Source: Neodontobutis hainanensis | Taxonomy: Eukaryota; Chordata; Actinopteri; Gobiiformes; Odontobutidae | NCBI GenBank assembly: GCA_024349245.1 | Contig: JALDNG010000021.1 | Coordinates: 509,501 to 573,500, forward strand | Reading direction: 5' to 3' | DNA length: 64,000 nt | In this document: piece by piece, positions 49,933 to 59,600 of the stretch | How the letters are laid out: every line of letters begins with the position of its first letter | Numbering within the stretch: the first letter of the stretch is position 1 | The notes under the pieces: model-generated | The model's input: only the letters and a program-made list of their open reading frames with translations | What the model was told of the DNA's origin: nothing | The model's database searches: none | Program-made: the position numbers and the translations under genes

Positions 49933-49965
49933 GCCGGATAAGCGGTAAAAGATGGATGGATGGAT
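49933..49965 (+). mobile_element. Extremely 5'-truncated LINE tail (33 bp)
   Basis: GCCGGATAAGCGGTAAAAG followed by (ATGG)n is the 3' end of the LINE family also seen at 55554-55981. It is flanked by a 9-bp near-perfect duplication (GCAGCCGAT at 49924-49932 and GCAGCTGAT at 49966-49974). Confidence 0.6.
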
Positions 49966-50313
49966 GCAGCTGATACAGCCAAATTTAACCGGAAGAAGTC
50001 AGACAAAAGGCAGCAAAATGTTTCTGCTTTCGTTCACAACATCCATCAGGCTCGTCTCCAAGGAGAATGATTCTAATACGGCTTTAGCTCAATAACTGTG
50101 GAATAAAAGTGTTAAATGAACGACAGTTTGGAGCTGTTCATCTGTGAAGTGAAGAAGGGTCTAAACATAAAAGACAAAAAAACATTAACAGAGATTTTAA
50201 ATCCTTATTCATTTATAAAAACATCGGTATAGACGTGTCCTGAGGTCTGTTGTCTGTAAAAACTCAAAAAAGCGGTAGGCACTGTTCAGCTGAAGCAGTC
50301 CGAGCCTGATCCG

Positions 50314-51526
50314 TTAATGTCCGGACGACGGCTGCTGCTGTGAGGGGAGGCGGGACAGGATTTTGTCCACGAGCTCCGTGTGTCTCTGGTGGTTCTCGCG
50401 GCTGATGCTCTGGTGCAGCGCTAACATCTCCTTCATCAGGTTTTTCTGCATGTCCCTCTCGTGCTCCATGAGCCGCTGCAGCCGGGCGTCCTCCTGCGCC
50501 TGCATCGCCGTGTCCATCTCCTTCAGCTGAGCCACCGTCGCAGAGATCATCGTGTTCACCTGAGCCATCACCGTCGTCTTCCTCTTCTTCGTGGGAACCG
50601 TGTACGCTGTGGGAACACGAGACGACAGGCTGGGGTTAGATCTGGAGAAGACGAAGGACCGAAATTTTAGGGTTTAGACAAAACTAAAGCCTGCACTGAA
50701 GTAAGTAACTCCATCATAACTACACATTGAAAAAAGTTTTTTGGTTGAATAAAAATAATCTCTATAAGATAACATTTAAAATGATGAAATCCAATTATTG
50801 ATTCTATGTAAAGTTAATAAAGACCTAATATTTTTGTGTTATGCCTATAAAGAGTTAAAGAGACTTTTAGCCAGTAGAGGGCGCAGCTCCCTCTCTGTGC
50901 AACTTCTCTGTCAGCGAGAGGAGACTATCCAAGCGGAAAGTTTCTCAGAAAGAGCATGTCTTCTAAAACCGTATTCATTACAAACAGGACTCTGTAGGCT
51001 CCAGTGCATCGGCCTGTTTTCTTTATTAAATGCGTCGCGTGATAGAGCCTCACTCACTAATCTCTGGAGATATGTCCTAGTCTCGGGACAGTTACACAAG
51101 GTTTGTGTCCAGCTGAGGGCGCTGTGTCAGAGAGATACACATGATTCTACTGATCTATCTTCGAAGAACCATCGACATTGGAGAAAAGAATTTCTGAGGC
51201 TCTTCCTCATTGGTCCGTTTGAGGGTCACACTTACACACGCACCAGAGTTATTATTATTATTATTATTATTACTTACACACGTACCAGAGTTATTATTAT
51301 TATTATTATTATTACTTACACTTGTACCAGAGCTATTATTATTATTATTATTACTTACACACGTACCAGAGTTATTATTATTATTATTATTACTTACACA
51401 CGTACCAGAGTTATTATTATTATTATTATTACTTACACACGTACCAGAGTTATTATTATTATTATTATTACTTACACACGTACCAGAGTTATTATTATTA
51501 TTATTATTACTTACACACGTACCAGA

Positions 51527-51558
<32 letters not shown>

Positions 51559-52219
51559 TTACACACGTACCAGAGTTATTATTATTATTATTATTACTTA
51601 CACACGTACCAGAGTTATTATTATTATTATTATTATTATTACTTACACACGTACCAGAGTTATTATTATTATTATTACTTACACTTGTACCAGAGTTATT
51701 ATTACTATTATTATTACTTACACACGTACCAGAGTTATTATTATTACTATTATTACTTACACACGTACCAGAGTTATTATTATTATTATTATTATTATTA
51801 CTTACACACGTACCAGAGTTATTATTATTATTATTATTACTTACACTTGTACCAGAGTTATTATTATTATTATTATTACTTACACACGTACCAGAGTTAT
51901 TATTATTATTATTATTACTTACACACGTACCAGAGTTATTATTATTATTATTATTATTACTTACACACGTACCAGAGTTATTATTATTATTATTATTACT
52001 TACACACGTACCAGAGTTATTATTATTATTATTATTACTTACACACGTACCAGAGTTATTATTATTATTATTATTATTATTACTTACACACGTACCAGAG
52101 TTATTATTATTATTATTATTACTTACACACGTACCAGAGTTATTATTATTATTATTATTACTTACACACGTACCAGAGTTATTATTATTATTATTATTAT
52201 TACTTACACACGTACCAGA

Positions 52220-52278
<59 letters not shown>

Positions 52279-52333
52279 TTACACACGTACCAGAGTTATT
52301 ATTATTATTATTATTACTTACACACGTACCAGA

Positions 52334-52365
<32 letters not shown>

Positions 52366-52381
52366 TTACACACGTACCAGA

Positions 52382-52413
<32 letters not shown>

Positions 52414-54655
52414 TTACACACGTACCAGAGTTCAGTTATTGTTATTATTATTACATAAATTTGATGTAGTGCTTTTCCGGGGACACAAAGACGATATGAA
52501 GCCACAGTTGCATTGGTGCAGACTGAGAGCCAGTGTTTACGGCCTCTCCGACCCTCACCAAATACATTCACTAAACATTCTCAAACCAGTGCCACAGACA
52601 CTGGAGGCAGGGTTAAGGAGGGTTAAGTTTCTTGCCCAACAATGTTTTCCCCACAGGTTGAAGGACGACCGCTCTACCACTCAGCCACCTTCAGGAACTA
52701 CCTTCAAGGAAGTTGGAAGCGCTCCGAGACCTCTTTATTGAAGGGGTCTCAAAGTGCTTCCAAGGTAACGCTGGTACGGTATGTATTTATCCAAGTGCAC
52801 CGCAGACAACCATCAGAGTACGTTTGAACTGCACCAAACATGACAAGTGTGAATGCACCCTTAACTCTGCTTTATCATTTGTCTTTGGAAGTTCAACCTC
52901 GAAGTTCAATTCCCAGTAATTTTCCCCAAAAACACATTCCCAACAGCTCTCGTCATTAACACTGTTCACACAGAAGCTGGAGATGCATGAGGCTGACGGA
53001 CAATACATGAGAAGGCGGAGCTAATCAGAAACACATTCTTTTCCACGTGTTATTCTTGTATCGCTGGAATGTTAGTAAGGCTTGATTCTGTCTTCTTTCA
53101 CACGTGTCTTTAGCTCCATTCACACCAGTGCATTTATTACCAACAGAGTGAAAACAACCAGAAAAGCCCCGTTTACACTGCAGCCTGGTCATATCCAAAC
53201 GAAATCCTTAAACCCATCAATAAAGACGGCTGAAGTGGAAGTTTTTGAGACATAAAGCTGTAATAAGCAGGACGTATAGAAATTGAGGTGTTTAATGTTG
53301 ATATAAATGAATAATAATTAAAGGAATAACATAGTAATTGTTTTGATATTGGCCTGGTTGTCCTGTTTGTATTTGTAGAAGTCATAGCCCTGAGCCCTGA
53401 ATATTGTGTATAATTTTTACCATATTGGCTCTGCTTCACATTGGGTGTTCTGGACTCAAATAAAACATCTTAGAGCCGTCAGACTCATGCATCTCCAGCT
53501 TGAAGAGTTCTGGGACTGAGCTTCATGTGAGTTAATGACGAGAGCTGCTGGGAATGTGTTTCTGGAAATGTACAGGGAACTGTGTAAAAAAGAGGCCATA
53601 GACATTAGGTCACATTAGGTCAGTTATTTATTTGAATTAGGACAATGCATGTGTATCTGTCTTTGGGACATGTCCACGGTCCTGGTTTAGTCCTGGTTTA
53701 AACCTGGTTTAGACCTGGTTCAGTCCTGGTTCAGACCTGGTTTAAATCTGGTTTAGTCCTGGTTTAAACCTGGTTAAGTCCTGGTTCAGTCCTGGTTCAG
53801 AGCTGGTTTAGTCCTGGTTCAGTCCTGGTTTAGTTCTGGTTCAGTCCTGGTTTAGTCCTGGTTTAAACCTGGTTCAGTCCTGGTTCAGACCTGGTTCAGA
53901 CCTGGTTTAGTCCTGGTTTAAACCTGGTTTAGACCTGGTTTAGTCCTGGTTCAGACCTGGTTTAGTCCTGGTTAAGGCCTGGTTTAGTCCTGAGACCTTT
54001 TGGTTGCCATGGTAAACGGAAGTTGAGTGTGTGCTAAAGTCGTGTAGCTGCTGTGTTTGTTGATGACCCGGGACTTACTGATGGACTGGGGCTGCTCCGG
54101 AGACCCATAGTCCTCCTCCTCGTCATCCTCCACCGGCGGCAGGTCCTGGTTCATCTGGTGCTGGTTTAACTCCTGGTTGTTAAGTTCCGGGTTCTGGTTG
54201 AGCTCGTCCCAAAGCCCCACCACCACCTGCTCGTGCTCGTCCTGGTTCAACTCCGCAGACTGGTTCGGGACCGGGGCCGAGACGGGTACTGGGACGGGGC
54301 CGGAGGGCGCTGTGGGCGGGGACGGAGCCTCGGGTTGGTCCGGGGACTGGTTGTCTCCAAACGCGCGCTCGGCCTCTGCGTAAAAGGGCCAGAGCGCGGG
54401 GTTCTTGCCGTGGCTGAGCTCTCGGTAGTGCTTGTACTGCTTCTTGAGGCCCTTGAGTTTGGTGATGACCTGGTCCCGGGAGCGGTGGATGCCTTGTTGG
54501 GCCAAGAGGCGGGTGATGGTGCTGAAGACCACTGCGTCTTTCACGGTGCCGGTGATCTGGCTGCGGAAAGGCTCCTGTGCGCGCAAACGGAGCAACTCCC
54601 GGATTTCGTTGTCCTGCCAGTTGTGGTGCATCCTGTGTTTGTAACGAGAATCCAT
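50314..54655 (-). CDS. Myb/SANT-like (trihelix) DNA-binding protein, two exons
   Basis: Exon 1 is 54655-54079 and exon 2 is 50606-50314 (TAA). The GTAAGT donor and TTCCCACAG acceptor are both phase 1, giving 289 aa. Residues about 10-95 (HHNWQDNEIRELLRLRAQEP to NPALWPFYAEAERAFG) form a trihelix Myb/SANT-like DNA-binding domain of the type found in ZSCAN20/29-like, MSANTD and Harbinger-derived proteins. Then come a Pro-rich segment, an Asn/Gln/Glu-rich linker and an acidic patch. Exon 2 supplies a basic PTKKRK nuclear signal and a coiled coil (NTMISATVAQLKEMDTAMQA, then an Arg/Glu/Met-rich helix). A nuclear, oligomeric DNA-binding factor is inferred. I cannot name the gene. The 3.5-kb intron carries two minisatellites. 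Confidence 0.85.
51229..52460 (-). repeat. Compound (ATT)n minisatellite in the Myb/SANT intron
   Basis: About 28 units, each made of ACTTACACACGTACCAGAG followed by a run of 6 to about 18 ATT/TTA triplets. A few units carry CTTGTACC in place of CACGTACC. Spacing stays a multiple of three, so three plus frames are open for over 1 kb (Thr-Tyr-Thr-Arg/poly-Ile, poly-Leu, poly-Tyr); these are artefacts. 50607-51228 upstream shows no other feature. Confidence 0.96.
52568..52690 (-). mobile_element. Diverged SINE fragment
   Basis: Contains CCACAGACACTGGAGGCAGG, TTAAGTTTCTTGCCCAA and GAAGGACGACCGCTCTACCA, matching the core and tRNA-like head of the SINE at 32243 in the same orientation with clear divergence. 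The tail is missing or replaced. The following 52691-53675 shows no feature. Confidence 0.6.
53678..53996 (-). repeat. CCTGGTTTAGTC / CCTGGTTCAGAC minisatellite
   Basis: About 28 units of roughly 11-12 bp. On the minus strand they read GACTAAACCAGG / GTCTGAACCAGG, the same motif as the array at 33065. It lies just inside the intron of the Myb/SANT gene, 82 bp from the donor. Confidence 0.93.
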
Positions 54656-54800
54656 CCGACAGCAGCAGCACCTCCAATAAACAACAGGAACAAGCCCAGA
54701 CCCGAGCTAACCCCCGCTGCACCGCTTCTTCTGCTGCTGCTGCTTTACCGGACTTCACAGGCACTGGCGCCATCTTAGGGCCGGGAGACTGGAGCTCACG
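54656..54800 (-). promoter_or_regulatory. Promoter / 5' UTR of the Myb/SANT gene with YY1-like site
   Basis: GC-rich sequence directly upstream of the ATG. The minus strand carries AAGATGGCGCC (54766-54776), the YY1-type element often found at transcription starts. The same word occurs upstream of dalrd3 on the plus strand. Confidence 0.5.
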
Positions 54801-55543
54801 TTTCTCTAAACCCCAAACAATTTAAAGGAAAGAAGCCTTGACTTCTCAGGCAGAAGTTAAAACTGCATTCTTTTGTCCAAACTAAGACTACAAGGGAAAA
54901 CACTAAACACATTTGTCGAAACACAAGCTTTCCAAACCAAGAGGGTCGGGGCCCCAGTGCAGAGTTCCATAAAGGGTCCTGGGAGACTCAAACTTTTTAA
55001 ATACATTTTGTATACGAACAATATGTGGAAAAATCACTAAATTCATGAAAACTCAAACGTAAAGGTCAACAGGGACAGTTTGTGTGTTTCAGGACGATTT
55101 ATAAAAAGGTACTGTTAACTGTCACTAATGGAAGAATGACTCTTTGTGACTATTTGTCAAAATCAAATTAATAATATAATAAATGAACTTCTTAAATGAT
55201 TATTAAAAAGTCGTGAAAAAGGGCAACAACAAATTTAAAGACTGAACTATTTTATTGTTATAATGTTTGTCCTTCTTTTATTGAGAGTCTTTTAACATTT
55301 TCTTTTATCTGCTGCTTTTTTACGGTTTGAAAGTCAAAGACATTGTAAGTATTATTCTCTAAAGTGTCTGTGGAGCGGCTCCAGAAGTCTCCCTGAACAC
55401 ATCCTTAATGTCCTCTAGGCGGCGCTGTCCTGCTCCACCCGTGAAAACAAAAAGAACCTAGTTGTTGTTTTTGAATCCTAGTCTGAGCTGCGGCTGAATG
55501 ATGAGGATGATGTGTTTGTTTCTCAGAGAACAATGACTGCAAA
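54801..55543. other. Intergenic, no gene seen
   Basis: AT-rich spacer between the Myb/SANT promoter and the LINE fragment, with no recognisable gene or repeat. Confidence 0.7.
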
Positions 55544-55553
55544 CTGAATTACC

Positions 55554-55981
55554 CATCCATCCATCCATCCATCTTCTACCGCTTATCCGGGGCCGGGTCG
55601 CGGGGGCAGCAGTCTAAGCAGAGAAGCCCAGACTTCCCTCTCCCCAGACACTTCCTCCAGCTCTTCCGGGGGGATACCGAGGCGTTCCCAGGCCAGCCGA
55701 GAGACATAGTCCCTCCAGCGTGTCCTAGGTCTTCCCCGAGGTCTCCTCCCGGTGGGACATGCCCGGAAGGCATCCGAAACAGATGCCCGAGCCACCTCAG
55801 CTGGCTCCTCTCGATGTGAAGGAGCAGCGGCTCTACTTTGAGCTCCTCCCGAGTGACGGAGCTCCTCACCCTATCTCTAAGGGAGCGCCCCGCCACTCTG
55901 CGGAGAAAGCTCATTTCGGCCGCCTGTATCCGGGATCTTGTTCTTTCGGTCATGACCCAAAGCTCATGACCATAGGTCCAC
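55554..55981 (-). mobile_element. 5'-truncated LINE (RTE/Rex-like), 3' end only
   Basis: The minus strand encodes the C-terminus of a reverse-transcriptase protein (RVAGRSLRDRVRSS, RSQLRWLGHLFRMPSG, then in another frame RPRTRWRDYVSRLAWERLGI) and ends in CCGCTTATCC-complement sequence with (GGAT)n. A frameshift lies between the two parts. Perfect 10-bp target duplications CTGAATTACC flank it (55544-55553 and 55982-55991). Clade assignment is tentative. Confidence 0.8.
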
Positions 55982-55991
55982 CTGAATTACC

Positions 55992-56343
55992 CTCATGGGG
56001 TATTTACAGGTGGACACTATTTCAATGTCTTCTTCACTTTATCAAAATGTACCACTACAAGAAGTTACTGTTTGTTTCTGTGAAATATGTTTCTCTTAAT
56101 CACACACACAAACTAAAACGTGGCTAACAAAATGCACAGTTAATGAAAATGTCAAGCTGTATAATATCTTAAGAGCCTCAAGCATTCGACTATTATGACT
56201 TTCTATCTCCAGTCTACAGCTGTATTGACGGAATAACTCACTAACACATTTAACATTAAAAACCGCTCACTTTTTAACATTGGTTTGTAAAACTAACAGT
56301 AACATTCTGTAAAAAAAAAGTTCTTTACTTTATAAAGCATATT
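55992..56343. other. Intergenic, no gene seen
   Basis: AT-rich sequence between the LINE fragment and the dalrd3 promoter. Confidence 0.7.
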
Positions 56344-56642
56344 TTAACTGTGCTTGTAATGACTCTGCCTCACACAAGATGGCGCCGTTAGCTTCGTGTC
56401 CCTGGTCCAGCGCGGTTTGAACTCGACGGAAACAAGGCTGTGGCCACATTAGTTCCGGGTGGGTTTCTATTTGATGCAGCGCAGAGCGACCGCAAAAATC
56501 GGCCATCGATCAGTCATTTGACCGCGGGCTGGACGCTGGGCTGGAGGTCTCTAGCTGAAGAGTCATTTTCATCAGGATAATTCGGATTTTTAAAACGCGG
56601 GATGAGAAGAGAGTAGATTTGGTTCTTTTAACGGTTGTTGTG
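56344..56642 (+). promoter_or_regulatory. dalrd3 promoter / 5' UTR with YY1-like site
   Basis: GC-rich region upstream of the dalrd3 ATG, containing AAGATGGCGCC at 56376-56386, a YY1-type core promoter element. The divergent Myb/SANT gene carries the same 11-bp word upstream of its start. Confidence 0.5.
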
Positions 56643-59600
56643 ATGGAGAACAGCAGCAGCGACGAGCCTTCTTCTTCACCGCTGCGGATCTCCGCCACAG
56701 TCCGGGCTCTGAGCGCGGCACTGCGGGGAAAACAGGAGCATGGACCCGACCTGAGCCGAGCCAAGGGCGGGGAAAGAGTGTTCCCTGAACCGGAGAAGCT
56801 CTGGTTCAAGGAGAGCAGTGTGAAAAACCTCCGGAACAGAGACTTTCTGTCGCCGAGCACGATGCTAAACACGCTGTTTGCGGAAGGACAGGTCAGTGAT
56901 GCACCTGTGAGGCTTTATTCATTTCTCTTTAATTCACTGATAACGCCATTTTTTCTTTAATAATGCATATAGACAATTAAAAGTGGAAAAATACAGACTG
57001 AAAACAGTGTAAGTCCAGGTTTTACATGAAGTCCTTGTTTCAGTTCTAGGCTTATTCTTTTTCAAGTTTTATAAATGAGTTTTAATTTTTGACTGATTTG
57101 TGGTTTATGTCCAAAGTTTAGTTATGGTTTAGTCCAAGTTAAGCTTGTTTTAGACCTAGATTTAGACCTGGTTTAGTCAAGGTTCTTATCGTTTTGTTTT
57201 GTCCAAAGTTTTGTCCTAATTTTCATCGCCTTTATTTTCTATTTCAGTCATAGTTTAATTCCTGGTTTGTCCTGGTTCATAGATTTAGCCCGTTTTGTCC
57301 TGTTTTTTTCCTACATTTAGTTCTGGTTTAGTCTAAGTGAAGTCTGGCTTTAGTCCTAATTCAGACCAAAGTTTAGGTTTTGTCTAGCCTCAGTTTATTT
57401 AGTCCTGATTTATCCCTTGGTTAAGACCTGAATTACACAAATTGTTTTTCTAATGATAACTATTCTTTACATAAATTGTTATACAAGACAATAATTGCTA
57501 CTGTTAATAATCTAAATAATCTGGTCCTTGAATGTTTGAGATAAACTAATCTCTACATTAAATTAGATAACCCTGTTTAGACGTGACACAACATGTTCGA
57601 CCGGTTAAAGGCCGCTGACTCGACCGGACTGCAGCTCTCATTATTAACTCATGAGTGGCTCTTTAAAGTGGGTCAGGGACACACTGACACCTCCAAGAAC
57701 CGTCCAAATTCAGGAAATATGTTCACAAATAACACATCTCAGAGTGAAAATAAAGCTGGTTTGTTGGATGGGTTCAGAAAAAGTCAAAAGTCAAAAGAGT
57801 TTGTTAAATTTAAAGTTACACATCACATTATTAGGTTTATCACCGAGCTCTTTATTGAAAAGTGTTTCTGTTCTTTCGGTCTGGGTCTGACAACGAGAGG
57901 TATACGAGCAGTTTTTTTTATTTAACCAAGCTCATGGTACAATACATCCCACTTCAGAGGGAGAGCAGCGTCTGGAATAATAAAGTTCAGTTAAGTCTAG
58001 TTTGGTTCAGGTTATTTTGAAGTACTGTCGTTGGATTATTCAGTTCAAATGACAGAAACAACACAGTGAATATTGAATGCTTCCAAAACAAAAGAGCTGG
58101 TTATTGATTATGAATCCAATCACTATAAATGGCTCTGAGGTTGAAATGCTTTATAACTTAAAAACTATTTCTGAGGATCTGAGCTGGAATTCTCACTCCA
58201 GCTTAAAAAAAATCACATCTGCCACTTTTCTTTTCTTGTGCAAACGAAAGACATGATTAAAATTCTGCTCATTTACTGTGTGCTTGAGCTGACAATGTTC
58301 ACCGCTGCCACAACTGGAGGACATCTGTCCCGGGCCCGTAACATTGAGAGACCCACAGGGCATCATCCTGCTGCCAGTGCCTTACTCCTCTTCTTCTGCC
58401 GCTCGCTATTGTTCCATTTAATGCTCAGTTTAAACAAATATAAAGCTCAAGATTAAATGGTTGTGTTTGTTTATGTTTGTTTGGGTCTGCACTTTATCAG
58501 TGTAATTATGAGTTTGATCTAATTGTGTCTAGTCTGTTTATTATGTATTTTATCTATATTTTTTCTTAACATTTACTTTTATTGACGTGAGTGTTTTGAT
58601 GCTGGGCTCTGCAGATGATTGTTTAAAGTGGTGTTTATGCAAATAGAAAAAATAAAGTGAATCTGATTCTTTTTTTAGTTAATTGCACAAATAACTACTC
58701 GACCATGTGTTTCCCTCCTTCTCCAGGTCCCTCCGTCCGTCCTGTCCCGGGTGCTGTCCCTCCGTGGCTCTGGGGTGCTGCCCGTGTCCCAGGGGGAGGT
58801 GACGGGTGAGGGGGTAAGGGTGAGGGTGGACCGGGCCGCTGCGTTCGGAGCTGTTCTGGGAGACCATCGAGCGACCGAGTATCTGAACCCGTCCAGACAG
58901 AGACAGGGCAGTGTGGTGATAAACTGTCCCGCGCTTCACCCCAAACCTCACGTCCCCACGGCCGACTCGCTGTCCCTGGGACAGCTCCGGACAGTCCTGC
59001 TCGCCGACCACATGGGGGCGCTGCTCAGGAGACAGGGGTGAGTGGAGACAGCACAAAGCTCAATTAGTGTAGCTCGATTTATTCTTTTCTTTCGTGAGGA
59101 AAACTGTTTAGTTACCAAAGACCTTAAAGCACCGTTACCCACACGCGCTTTTCTTTTATTGTAAAAAGTAAAACTGTTAAATCCTAATCCATTGAACCAA
59201 GTCAAAGTTTAATGCATTTAATAAACTAAAGACTCGGCATGTCAAACAATTCAAATATTCAATTGCGATTAATTGCATTATTGTCAATAGTTTCCTCACA
59301 ATTAATCACAAATTAAAATCTTATTAAGTATGCACATATATATATTATTAGAGAAGAGAGGTCAGATACGTACTGTTTTAGATTTAATATCAGTGCTGTG
59401 TTTATCCAGCAGCTGATATTTAAGACCTGACATGCTCCGATGAGAACTCAGGTGACAACATTAAATACAAATAATATAATAATAATTTATCTGGCATGGC
59501 TTTGAAAATATACTTCATTTTTCTTTTCACTGTCTGTGTGAGCTTTATGAACTGCTGTGCTCTGTTTTCTCAAGCTACTAAACTTTCTGCTTCTAACACG

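Noticed and set aside
50798..52741. A 647-codon frame and poly-Leu / poly-Tyr frames
   Set aside because: Translation of the compound ATT minisatellite inside the intron of the minus-strand gene.
56892..58726. Homologues of miR-425 / miR-191, which lie in the first intron of mammalian DALRD3
   Set aside because: I looked for the mature sequences in dalrd3 intron 1 and did not see them; the intron holds only a decayed repeat and a LINE remnant.
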